This document shows positions 34,472 through 42,490 of a stretch of 64,000 nt of DNA, piece by piece (within the stretch, counting starts at the first letter, position 1; every line of letters begins with the position of its first letter). The notes under the pieces are model-generated. The model saw nothing but the letters and a program-made list of their open reading frames with translations, was not told the origin of the DNA and made no database searches. Location of the stretch: positions 685,501 to 749,500 of the forward strand of contig NZ_CP150304.1 in NCBI RefSeq assembly GCF_037992945.1, written 5' to 3'. The stretch is from Peribacillus sp. FSL E2-0218. GTDB taxonomy: Bacteria; Bacillota; Bacilli; Bacillales; DSM-1321. The translations under genes and the position numbers were made by a program.

Positions 34472-34683
34472 GACTTTTTCCCCTTACCGTTAGGAATTTT
34501 CCTGTTTTTTTAAAAAATCCTAATAACTAATTTTATTAGTTTTAAAGATAAAACCTACTAATTTTGTGTACAGCCATAGCAGCTTACCTAAATTATGTTT
34601 TTTTTATTTTAACATATCTTATATAAAAAATTGTAAAGATTATTGATATTTATAAAATTATTGGTAAAAAAACTAGATTCTGG

Positions 34684-34717
34684 TTGACAAATTTTACAAC
34701 AATTGTAATGATTATGA
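34684..34717 (+). promoter_or_regulatory. TTGACA and Zur/Fur-like dyad upstream of secreted protein D
   Basis: TTGACA at 34684-34689 is followed at 34703-34717 by TTGTAATGATTATGA. This agrees with the Zur box TCGTAATNATTACGA at 12 of 14 positions and with the Fur 7-1-7 box at about 11 of 14. The dyad lies where the -10 region would be. No perfect -10 is seen (AATGAT at 17-nt spacing). Control by a Fur-family metal regulator is a testable guess. Confidence 0.45.
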
Positions 34718-34758
34718 ATGTAAATAAAACTATTTTACTATTTTTGGAGGTATAAGTA

Positions 34759-35667
34759 ATGAAAATGAAAAGAAGTATAATTATATTGATAGGGTTATGT
34801 TTATTTTTTTCAACCTTAACTATGTTCTCAACTAACAAAGTTAATGCAGAAGAAATTAATAATGAAAATTCAGCAATCATTGATTTAAAATTGAGTGCAA
34901 GTGAAATGAAATTGCAAAAACAGTATGAGACAAGGCTTGTTGAAGAGTTAAAGAACAATGATTCAGACGAGTATCCAGAGGTTTTAGAAGAATTTATTAA
35001 GGACAATGAAAGCAAGATTGCTGAAAAATTAAAAGAGGAAAATGCTGAAGATACTGAAGCGATTACTATTAACGATAAGGAAGTAAGCCATAAATATAAA
35101 GTTGATGAAAATACTGTCTTGAATGTTGATGCTAATGGGATTACATTAGATGCCTTTGAAGAGGGGGCAGAAAGAGAAGCGACAATAGAAGAAGATTCAA
35201 GGTTAGAAGAAGATTCGAGTTTAGAAGAAACTGATGAATTTGAATATGGTTTCCTTCCTATAATAACGAAAGGTATAAGAAATACTTTCCAAGTACCATC
35301 TGCTTATGCAGCATCTTCTAAAACCAAATCAGCCAGTCATTATAGAATATGTTACAGTAATATTGGAACTAAATTATACACAGCAAAAATCGCTGCTGAT
35401 TTCACATATAATGGTAGTACAGTTACAGCTCAAAGAACAACAAATTACATAAAAAGACATTTTGATGGGGCAATGTATAGTATATATGATAAAGCATCTG
35501 CTGTAACAAAGCCAAGCTCAAAAAAGCGCACTGCTTATCAGTCAGGAATGGTTAGTTGGGGATTGCACATAAAAGGAGTAGGTTTGGTTTTTGAGGAAAA
35601 GTATATACGAGTGAATGTATCAAGTGATCATAATGGTAAAATTAGTAAATCTTCTGTATTAGAATAA
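34759..35667 (+). CDS. secreted protein D, 302 aa, bacteriocin-like precursor plan
   Basis: ATG 34759 follows TTGGAGG. A Sec signal peptide (residues 1-30, ending VNA) is followed by a long acidic region (about 31-165, rich in E, D and N, with an ESxLEED-type repeat near 150-160). After VPSAYAASS comes a basic, Ser/Thr/Tyr-rich C-terminal domain of about 115 residues. AYA-A near residue 180 looks like a second signal-peptidase-type site, so the precursor may be cut to release a roughly 12-kDa mature domain. One Cys. Family not recognised. It is followed by a 26-codon TM gene. Confidence 0.6.
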   Translation: MKMKRSIIILIGLCLFFSTLTMFSTNKVNAEEINNENSAIIDLKLSASEMKLQKQYETRLVEELKNNDSDEYPEVLEEFIKDNESKIAEKLKEENAEDTEAITINDKEVSHKYKVDENTVLNVDANGITLDAFEEGAEREATIEEDSRLEEDSSLEETDEFEYGFLPIITKGIRNTFQVPSAYAASSKTKSASHYRICYSNIGTKLYTAKIAADFTYNGSTVTAQRTTNYIKRHFDGAMYSIYDKASAVTKPSSKKRTAYQSGMVSWGLHIKGVGLVFEEKYIRVNVSSDHNGKISKSSVLE

Positions 35668-35679
35668 GGTGTGGGTGAA

Positions 35680-35760
35680 ATGACAGGATCCTTTTTATTA
35701 ATAATAGTTGCCATAGTTATCAGTTTGGCCATGTTTAAAATAACCAAAAAGAATAAGTGA
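35680..35760 (+). CDS. 26-aa single-TM peptide, partner of secreted protein D
   Basis: An ATG at 35680, 12 bp after the stop of protein D and just after AAGGTGTGGG, opens 26 codons: a hydrophobic helix FLLIIVAIVISLAMF and the basic end KITKKNK. The organisation (exported protein, then tiny cationic TM protein, then terminator) mirrors modules B and C. Small single-TM peptides can act as immunity proteins or membrane toxins; the sequence does not decide. Confidence 0.55.
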   Translation: MTGSFLLIIVAIVISLAMFKITKKNK

Positions 35761-35775
35761 GGGAACAGACGTTAA

Positions 35776-35818
35776 AAGTTAAAGGGGAGCGTATTAATCT
35801 CCTTTAACTTTTTTTTTA
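35776..35818 (+). terminator. terminator of module D
   Basis: AAGTTAAAGGGGAG pairs with CTCCTTTAACTT with a 2-nt bulge, followed by a long T-run. Confidence 0.8.
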
Positions 35819-36005
35819 TTAGTTTTATGTTAATTAATTATTACAATCTCTATTGTAATAAATTTGATTATCCTCTATCTTCTTATCTTGTGGAAGAAAT
35901 TAGCTCCTTTTGAATGTAAATAAAGCGTGATATTGATGTGCATCACTTGGATTCCCTTTCACAATCACTCTTACCTGTTTCTACGCATTCTGTTAAATTT
36001 TTGGT

Positions 36006-36202
36006 CTACTGTGTTTGTTCTCCACTGCTCGTTTTCGACCATTCAAATTGATCAATAAATCCATCACCTTTCAAATCATTAGAGTAAGTTTGTTTTTCTT
36101 GGGACCCCTGGGGTTTCTGTTCTGCTTCTAATTGGGCCTGACGGTGCTCTTTTGCAATTCTTATTATGGACGGTATTCCTGAACCTAAAACTAAGTCAGC
36201 CC
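36006..36202. pseudogene. prophage debris: endolysin fragment joined to the tail of an unknown gene
   Basis: Bases 36165-36202 (+) repeat the peptidoglycan-binding part of the endolysin pseudogene (around 26619-26656), including a 20-nt exact stretch ending AAGTCAGCCC. On the minus strand a frame from about 36165 to the stop at 36006 encodes a charged tail (IAKEHRQAQLEAEQKPQG, later DGFIDQFEWSKTSSGEQTQ) that looks coding but has no start. Both are remnants. Confidence 0.45.
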
Positions 36203-36336
36203 GTATATGGGTGCTTTGTTAGAAAATATTTGAAATTAGTGCAAATGATTATTAAATGTAACTCTCGGCGAAACTCTTACTGCATCAATATTTCTGACTA
36301 AAGATCCAATGAGTACATTCTTATTAACAAATAGTT

Positions 36337-36432
36337 TTTCGTAGATATATCGTATTTTTCGCAGATAAATTCTGTTATTCGTAGATAAGACTGCAATTTT
36401 CGCAGATAAATTCTATTTTTCGTAGATATTTA
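36337..36432. repeat. five imperfect tandem units of about 20 bp (TTTTCGYAGATAAATTC)
   Basis: Units start at about 36337, 36357, 36377, 36398 and 36417 with a constant TCGYAGATA core. Related units form the array at 48646-48784. The region around (35820-36550) has no other supportable gene. Confidence 0.7.
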
Positions 36433-36554
36433 TAGTAAAATGCTAGTTTGTTATTTATTTTTGAATGAACTTTATTTCAGAACATCATCGAAAATGAGTG
36501 TATTAAAGTTAAATATGGCATTTGACCTAATAGAAAAGTGCAAAATCCTCTAAT

Positions 36555-36606
36555 AAAAAAACCCCTTGCGTCATCTGCATGATAAATACGACGCAAGGGG
36601 TTTTTT
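36555..36606. terminator. bidirectional terminator
   Basis: A-rich AAAAACCCCTTGCGTC and its complement (36590-36606) make a stem of about 17 bp. It probably ends the minus-strand gene at 36672. Confidence 0.85.
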
Positions 36607-36671
36607 AGGAGGCTTTTTTTGGTAGGGTTTCATTCTAAAACTGATGAAGGTAAGAAAATAAACTCAGTAAA

Positions 36672-37235
36672 TCAGTTATTTAGAAAAGTAACTTGTGAAG
36701 CGGAATTCCCTGCTTCTTCACCATATTTTTCCACTACAAACGTAACATAGTCGTCCTTGGAAAGACCAATAGGCAACCCATTGACTTTGTCTACGGGAAT
36801 GTTCTTAGGGTTGTCGAGATTCGTATATCCATTATCATACCAAGCAAGCGCTAAGGATTTTAAATCTTTATATCCATAATAGTTTGAGCTTTCTTGGTCA
36901 TTTTCTAAAAAAGTAACTTGTGAAGCGGAATTTCCTGCTTCTTCGCCATACTGTTCCACAACAAATCTAACAAAGTCATCCCTGGAAAGACCAATAGGCA
37001 ACCCATTGACTTTGTCTACGGGAATGTTCTTAGGGTTGTCGAGATTCGTATATCCATTGTCATACCAAGCAAGCGCTAAAGATTTTAAGTCCTGATACCC
37101 ATGGTAGCTTGATTCTTCTTTTTTTTCACTATGAAACAGCGTCGTTTGATTTGGCATAAATTCTCCTAGCCCACTTACCGCAATTCCTCCAGCCATAGTG
37201 AAAATGCCTAGTCCTGCTACTAAACTTTTTATCAT
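36672..37235 (-). CDS. exported protein with two near-identical 70-residue repeats, 187 aa
   Basis: ATG 37235 follows AGAGGAGG. An N-terminal hydrophobic stretch (residues 5-23, AGLGIFTMAGGIAVSG) acts as anchor or signal. Two tandem repeats follow (about residues 43-114 and 115-187). Each has GYxDLKSLALAWYDNGYTNL, NIPVDKVNGLPIGLS and FVVExYGEEAGNSASQ. The repeats differ at only about ten positions. Family not recognised; a surface or spore-associated binding repeat is conceivable. Monocistronic, ended by the hairpin at 36555. Confidence 0.7.
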   Translation of the reverse strand: MIKSLVAGLGIFTMAGGIAVSGLGEFMPNQTTLFHSEKKEESSYHGYQDLKSLALAWYDNGYTNLDNPKNIPVDKVNGLPIGLSRDDFVRFVVEQYGEEAGNSASQVTFLENDQESSNYYGYKDLKSLALAWYDNGYTNLDNPKNIPVDKVNGLPIGLSKDDYVTFVVEKYGEEAGNSASQVTFLNN

Positions 37236-37698
37236 GGAAATTCCTCCTCTTAATTTGTTTCAATAGATAGACGCATGACGGAGGATGAAAGTTTTCCCAT
37301 ATTTAAAAAATAAGTGAATGTATCTGGAATTCGATGTATTAGGTCACCAAACGCATGTATCCTTTATAACTTGGACTGAACGGAATCTCTTGCTGAGCGA
37401 GTTGAAAGAGGTGTTAGTAGCAAACAAAATCATTCGTTTGCATTCTCACGCCCATGTTAACGAGTCGAGCAGGAAGGAATGTAATACTGCTGATGGTCTG
37501 TGATCATTATGAATTTTCCCAGTATGCAGGTAGAGTTACAAACATGACTTCAAGAATGCCAGCATTCATAGATACTATGGGTGAGAGGCTGTTTATGCTT
37601 CTTTGTTACATAAATGTAAAGGCGTATCTTCTTTATTTTCAACCATACATCAAGTATTCTTAATTTGAATAGCATCTACTGTAAATGAGGGATAAGGC
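37236..37698. other. intergenic stretch, possible gene debris
   Basis: Overlapping short frames at 37318-37503 and 37454-37663 (+) look weakly coding, but neither has a family pattern, and the composition changes between them. They may be the halves of one frameshifted gene. Not called. Confidence 0.3.
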
Positions 37699-38763
37699 GT
37701 GAAGCAAATATATAGTGATATCATACAATTTAGGGGAACACATTATGAGTTTGGATACATGCAGGGGGAGGAGTTTAAGGATTCATTAACGGTAAAGAAT
37801 CGTGAAGATCAGTGGAAGATCAGGCAGCCGCGATTTACGGTCGAGGAAGGCGAGGTCAAACGGGCGATTACACAGTTCGCTCCTGGAGTGTGGGAGGAAT
37901 TGCTTGGGATGCAGGATGCGCTGAAATGGCCAATTGAGCGTGTGCTCCAAGAATTTGGAGGGTACCGCTTGGATTATGTTCGGTCTGGATGCTCGATCAT
38001 GACAGGTGATGATTATCTGATTCGCAATTATGATTACCATCCAAAGACATATGAAGGACGTTATGTGTTATTCCAGCCAACCGATCAAGGATATTCAAGC
38101 ATCGGCCCAAGCCAGCGGGGGACTGGAAGGATGGATGCGATGAATGAGAAGGGCTTGGTGATTGGGTATAACTTCATGAATCGAAAGAATCCTGGAGATG
38201 GCTTCATTTGTTGCATGATCGGCAGGCTGATTGTGGAAGCCTGTGCGAACGTAGAGGAAGCGGTGGCGATGTTGAAGGAAATCCCCCATCGGCATTCTTT
38301 CACGTACGTCGTCTATGATCGAAGCGGCAGTACATATATTGTGGAAACATCTCCGAGAAATGTGGAGGTGCGCACGGCAAGTGCCTGCACGAATCACTTT
38401 GAAATCATGAAAAATGAAAATCGTCACCATCTGATAGATTCAAAACGCCGGTTGGGGATCATTCAAGAGCAAGAAGGGAGCCTTTCGTCTGCCTACGAGG
38501 CATATCGCCTGTTCAATGATTCCAACCAAGGTGTCTTTTCGGATTTATATAGCAGCTGGGCCGGCACGATTCATACTTCCGCTTATTTGCCGAAGGAATT
38601 GAAGGCTTGGATTGCTTTAGGGGGCAATCAGGAGCCCACGATAATCGATTTTGCGAAGTGGCTAAAGGGAGAAGCTGTTGAGCTGGATCGGGTCAGGGGT
38701 GTAATCGATACGGATATTCCGTTCGTGCATATGGATGAGGGAGCGAATTGGTTCCGGACTTGA
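37699..38763 (+). CDS. C45-family autoproteolytic acyltransferase/hydrolase
   Basis: A 354-aa Ntn-hydrolase of the isopenicillin-N acyltransferase/penicillin acylase-like group (C45). GxHYExGxxxG at residues 13-24, the nucleophile Cys in SGCSIM near residue 98 and the following RNYDYHP are characteristic, as is NEKGLVIGYNF. Members normally self-cleave before the Cys and hydrolyse amide bonds of N-acyl amino acids or beta-lactams. The start is GTG 37699 with GAGGGATAAGG. Alone between terminators. Physiological substrate unknown. Confidence 0.82.
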   Translation: MKQIYSDIIQFRGTHYEFGYMQGEEFKDSLTVKNREDQWKIRQPRFTVEEGEVKRAITQFAPGVWEELLGMQDALKWPIERVLQEFGGYRLDYVRSGCSIMTGDDYLIRNYDYHPKTYEGRYVLFQPTDQGYSSIGPSQRGTGRMDAMNEKGLVIGYNFMNRKNPGDGFICCMIGRLIVEACANVEEAVAMLKEIPHRHSFTYVVYDRSGSTYIVETSPRNVEVRTASACTNHFEIMKNENRHHLIDSKRRLGIIQEQEGSLSSAYEAYRLFNDSNQGVFSDLYSSWAGTIHTSAYLPKELKAWIALGGNQEPTIIDFAKWLKGEAVELDRVRGVIDTDIPFVHMDEGANWFRT

Positions 38764-38817
38764 GCAATGAAAAACGCCCCACTGTTAAGTGTTGAATAAT
38801 GTTGTTGTGTTTAACGG

Positions 38818-38842
38818 GCCCAATCACTCGATTGGGCTTTTT
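38818..38842 (+). terminator. terminator after C45 hydrolase
   Basis: GCCCAATC and GATTGGGC (8 bp, 4-nt loop) followed by five T residues. Confidence 0.85.
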
Positions 38843-38956
38843 CCTGCATTTATTTTTTTGTACATGTTATTGGAGGTTCGCCCAGTAATATTATATGATA
38901 ATGTTACATATTTTGGATAACAACCGTACTTGTACAATGAATGAGGGGATGAGCGA

Positions 38957-39247
38957 ATGTTTTCGACAGCTTTCGGATGGTTCAGGTTCATTACAATAAT
39001 AGAGGGAATTTCTTATGTTCTCCTGTTGGCTATTGGCATGCCCATTAAGTACATATTGAATATTGGTGAAGCGACACTCATTTTGGGCAGCATCCATGGA
39101 TTTTTATTCGTCGTGTTTGGTCTTTTACTTCTTTATGTAAGCCTTCAATCAAAGTGGTCCTTTGTAAAAATGGCACTGATCTTCATCGTTTCATTTATCC
39201 CGTTTGGGAATTTTGTAATCGATCGAAAGGTATTGAAACAAAGTTAA
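38957..39247 (+). CDS. DUF3817 membrane protein
   Basis: A 96-aa protein with three TM helices. FRFITIIEGISYVLLL at residues 9-24, GxIHGFLFVVFG near 44-55 and the closing IPFGNFVIDRK are characteristic of DUF3817 (YdzA-like). Function unknown. GAGGGGATGAGCGA precedes the ATG. Monocistronic, with a terminator at 39285. Confidence 0.85.
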   Translation: MFSTAFGWFRFITIIEGISYVLLLAIGMPIKYILNIGEATLILGSIHGFLFVVFGLLLLYVSLQSKWSFVKMALIFIVSFIPFGNFVIDRKVLKQS

Positions 39248-39284
39248 CCCTTTACATGATTAGTAAGTGCAATTTCCTGCAGAT

Positions 39285-39314
39285 GCCTTCCAGTCAATGG
39301 AAGGCGTTTTTTTT
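39285..39314 (+). terminator. terminator after DUF3817 gene
   Basis: GCCTTCCA (39285-39292) and TGGAAGGC (39298-39305), then G and eight T residues. Confidence 0.88.
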
Positions 39315-39319
39315 ATGGA

Positions 39320-39374
39320 TGTAAGCTTGATGTAAGGTTGACATAAATGTGCTGTAAGAATGAGCTTATATAGT
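39320..39374 (+). promoter_or_regulatory. response-regulator-type promoter of the ABC operon
   Basis: TGTAAG occurs at 39320, 39331 and 39353, spaced by 11 and 22 bp, i.e. on one face of the helix, as OmpR-family regulators require. TATAGT at 39369-39374 is a good -10, but no -35 stands at the right distance. The combination predicts an activator-dependent promoter. Confidence 0.6.
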
Positions 39375-39407
39375 ATAAATATCAACAATCATGATGAGGT
39401 GAAACAA

Positions 39408-40175
39408 ATGGAACCATTATTGAAAGTGGAAAATATCAAAAAGATATATGGGAAGTCAAGTGCTGCTTACACGGCGCTGGAGAATATATCTTTTGACATT
39501 CATGAAGGAGAGTTCGTGGGAATCATGGGGCCATCAGGAGCGGGGAAATCTACCTTGCTTAATATGCTGGCAACGATCGATTCACCGACTGAAGGCAAAA
39601 TTTATATGAGAGATGTAAGCATTCACGATATGAAGGGGGCCGATTTAACGGATTTCAGACGTGATAATCTTGGATTCATCTTTCAGGATTACAATTTGCT
39701 CGATTCATTGACCGTGAAGGAAAATATATTGCTGCCAATGGCGATTGCAAAAATGCCAGCAAAAGAAATCGATATCTCGGTGAACCGCATAGCTAAAGTA
39801 TTTGGCATTGAAGATTTATTAGCTAAATATCCGTACCAAATCTCCGGTGGACAAAAACAGCGGACAGCCGCAGCAAGGGCGCTTGTAACTGAGCCTGCAC
39901 TGATCTTGGCTGATGAACCAACAGGGGCACTCGATTCAAAATCAGCAACCGATTTACTGGAAAGCTTAAGTGAGCTAAATGAGAATAATCACTCGACCAT
40001 CATGCTGGTAACACATGATGCATATGCGGCAAGCTTCTGCAATCGCATCATATTTATCAAGGATGGTACACTTTCCAAGGAAATTCACCGTGGTGTCCTA
40101 ACGCGTAAAGCTTTCTTCCAAGAAATTATGGATGTCCTTGCAACTATTGGAGGTGAGGTAGATGACGTTATTTAG
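39408..40175 (+). CDS. antimicrobial-peptide-type ABC ATPase (BceA/YxdL-like)
   Basis: A 255-aa ABC ATPase of the MacB/BceA class: Walker A GPSGAGKS near residue 41, signature ISGGQKQR near 145, Walker B LILADEPTGALD near 165. Start 39408 with GATGAGGTG; the frame open from 39360 begins in the promoter. It overlaps the permease gene by 14 bp. Such ATPases with a 10-TM permease detoxify or sense peptide antibiotics (bacitracin, LL-37 and others). Confidence 0.88.
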   Translation: MEPLLKVENIKKIYGKSSAAYTALENISFDIHEGEFVGIMGPSGAGKSTLLNMLATIDSPTEGKIYMRDVSIHDMKGADLTDFRRDNLGFIFQDYNLLDSLTVKENILLPMAIAKMPAKEIDISVNRIAKVFGIEDLLAKYPYQISGGQKQRTAAARALVTEPALILADEPTGALDSKSATDLLESLSELNENNHSTIMLVTHDAYAASFCNRIIFIKDGTLSKEIHRGVLTRKAFFQEIMDVLATIGGEVDDVI

Positions 40176-42072
40176 CCTGGCGAGGAAGAATATTGTCCGA
40201 AACCTATCCCAATATTTTTTATATATCGCATCCATGGTTTTCAGCATCATCATCTATTTTACATTCGTAACGTTGAAATACAGCGATACGATTGCAGAAC
40301 AAACGGCTTCATCACAAAAATTAGATTCATTAATGAGTGGAGCGGCAGTCATCCTGATTTTCTTCGTTGCCATTTTCATTGCCTATTCAAATTCATTTTT
40401 TATGAAAAAACGTAAAAAGGAAGTCGCATTATATGCATTGCTCGGCGTACGAAATCGTCAAATTGGTTTTATGCTCTTCTTTGAAAACTTATTGCTAGGC
40501 TTGGTTTCATTAGTCGTGGGGATTATCCTAGGTTTTTTGTGTTCAAAGGGACTCATGACGATTTTGATTTATTTGATGGGCTATGATGTCATTGCACCAT
40601 TTACTTTTTCCGGAACTGCCGTTTTGAACACCTCGATCGTATTTCTAATTATTTTCTTGGTGACATCATTTCAGGGCTATCGTTTAATTTACCAATTTAA
40701 ATTGATTGATTTATTCCATGCTTCTAAAAAAGGGGAAGCGGTCCCGAAGCCATCGAAGGGTGTAGCCATTCTTGGAATCCTGCTGATTGTCATCGGTTAT
40801 TGGTTGGCGATGCAAGATCTATTTACTTCTAAAGTGTGGGAGAAAGTCGGCTTTTTAATGACGGCACTCATCATCTTGACAACAGTTATTGTCGGTACGT
40901 TTTTGTTGTTTCATAGTGTGACAGGCTTTGTGTTGGAGCTGATCAAGAAAAATGAAAAATGGCTATGGAAAGGTCTGCATTTGATGACGATTTCCCAACT
41001 GCTCTATCGCATTCGGGGCAATGCACGTACATTGACCGTCATTGCGGTGTTAAGTGCTACGACGGTAACGGCAGGCGGTGCAGTTTATGGTCTTTATTAC
41101 AACACAAACGATCAGGTTTTGACTGCTGATCCCAGTACGTTCATGTATCGGCAAACGGATGCGAAAAGCGACGAAGAAGTCAGCGCCATTTTACCGGATA
41201 CAAAGTATGATGAAGTGATCGAAGCACTGTCCGTCACCTTTCATGCGAAAGAGCTAAATGACTTGGATGGTTCAGGCAAGAGAATTTACACGGTTATCGA
41301 CGAAGAAACATATAACAAATTAGCGGCCATACAAAACAAGGATGTGCTGCGTTTGAAGGAGGATCATGCTGTCATTCTCGATATAGGATATGACGAAAGG
41401 CTCTCTCCAGACTATAAGGGAAAGACGATCACGACAAAAAACAATACGGCAATCACATTTCAAGGCGTTAAGACACAAACGGTTTTAAATGCGGGTACAG
41501 CAGGCATCACGGTTGTCGTATCCAATCATACATTTGAAGCATTGCAAAAGGATGGGGAGTCGCTAACATATCGTGTCATTGGTATGGACAAGGCATCCGT
41601 TGATTTATCCGGGGAAATGGCAAAGGAGATACCTGAAGAAGGGCAATTTTCCAGTGCGCCGCAAGACTTTCAACTGGCCCTCGAAAGCGTAGGATCCCTG
41701 CTCTTTATCGGGAGCTTCCTTGGTCTCGTCTTTTTAGCTGCGACAGGAAGCATCATTTACTTTAAAGTTTTAACTGAAGCAGAGGAAGATAAATCACAAT
41801 ATAATATGCTTCACAAGATGGGCGTCAGCGCTAAAGAAATGCGAAAATCGATTGCTTCACAAGTGGTCGTCATTTTCTTCGTACCTTTGGCAGCAGGATT
41901 ATGCCACAGTGTTGTCGCTTTAAAAGCATTTTCTAGTTTATTGATGATGGACCTGGCGAAACCTGTGCTGATCTGGATGGTTGCCTATACGGTGATCTAT
42001 GGTCTGTATTATATCTTAACGGTAGCTTCTTACAATCGTATTATCACACAAAATAATAAAACGGAAGGATGA
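40162..42072 (+). CDS. antimicrobial-peptide-type ABC permease (BceB/YxdM-like)
   Basis: A 636-aa FtsX-type permease with ten predicted TM helices and a large extracytoplasmic domain between TM7 and TM8 (about residues 305-505), the feature of BceB-type sensors/exporters. Opening ARKNIVRNLSQYFLYIASMVFSI and the KKRKKEVALYALLGVR motif near residues 77-92 fit the family. Co-transcribed with the ATPase and the YxeA-like gene, an arrangement as in B. subtilis yxdLM-yxeA. Confidence 0.88.
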   Translation: MTLFSLARKNIVRNLSQYFLYIASMVFSIIIYFTFVTLKYSDTIAEQTASSQKLDSLMSGAAVILIFFVAIFIAYSNSFFMKKRKKEVALYALLGVRNRQIGFMLFFENLLLGLVSLVVGIILGFLCSKGLMTILIYLMGYDVIAPFTFSGTAVLNTSIVFLIIFLVTSFQGYRLIYQFKLIDLFHASKKGEAVPKPSKGVAILGILLIVIGYWLAMQDLFTSKVWEKVGFLMTALIILTTVIVGTFLLFHSVTGFVLELIKKNEKWLWKGLHLMTISQLLYRIRGNARTLTVIAVLSATTVTAGGAVYGLYYNTNDQVLTADPSTFMYRQTDAKSDEEVSAILPDTKYDEVIEALSVTFHAKELNDLDGSGKRIYTVIDEETYNKLAAIQNKDVLRLKEDHAVILDIGYDERLSPDYKGKTITTKNNTAITFQGVKTQTVLNAGTAGITVVVSNHTFEALQKDGESLTYRVIGMDKASVDLSGEMAKEIPEEGQFSSAPQDFQLALESVGSLLFIGSFLGLVFLAATGSIIYFKVLTEAEEDKSQYNMLHKMGVSAKEMRKSIASQVVVIFFVPLAAGLCHSVVALKAFSSLLMMDLAKPVLIWMVAYTVIYGLYYILTVASYNRIITQNNKTEG

Positions 42073-42077
42073 TCGAG

Positions 42078-42437
42078 ATGAAGAAATTTCTTATGATAGT
42101 TGGAATTTTGTTTATACTGGGAGCGGCAGGAGTCTTCGCTCTTACTAAACTAGACTTTAACCGCATGAATGCCGATAATTATTATTTGCAAATTACGGAG
42201 GATGGAACACAGCATGAACACAAACTTGACGATGGTTCGGTGATGACTTCTTATTCATATAAACTGGAGGCCACAAATGCTGATGGTGAAACGGAGACGC
42301 TTGAATTCACGGCACAAAAAAATCTGCGGAAAGATGCCTATTTGAAGGTATACGTGAAGGATGAAGATCAAGTATCTTCCTATGATGAAGTGACATTCGA
42401 GGAAATCCCAAAGAAGGCCCAAGAAAAGCTTAAATAG
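42078..42437 (+). CDS. yxeA: YxeA family protein (DUF1093)
   Basis: A 119-aa secreted/anchored protein: N-terminal hydrophobic helix (residues 1-24), then an OB-like domain with YYLQITEDG, YSYKLEATNADG and a LRKDAYLKVYVKD block typical of YxeA. ATG 42069 overlaps the permease stop as ATGA, but ATG 42078 has the better distance to GGAAGG. YxeA-type genes accompany peptide-sensing ABC systems; the function is unknown. Confidence 0.82.
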   Translation: MKKFLMIVGILFILGAAGVFALTKLDFNRMNADNYYLQITEDGTQHEHKLDDGSVMTSYSYKLEATNADGETETLEFTAQKNLRKDAYLKVYVKDEDQVSSYDEVTFEEIPKKAQEKLK

Positions 42438-42440
42438 GAA

Positions 42441-42475
42441 AGAAGGGCTGTCCGTAAGTTGTGGACAGCCCTTCT
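42441..42475. terminator. bidirectional terminator between convergent operons
   Basis: AGAAGGGCTGTCC (42441-42453) and GGACAGCCCTTCT (42463-42475), a 13-bp perfect stem with a 9-nt loop. Confidence 0.8.
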
Positions 42476-42490
42476 CTGTAATAAAAATAT

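Noticed and set aside
36337..36432. CRISPR array
   Set aside because: The units are contiguous and degenerate, with no unique spacers and no cas genes nearby.
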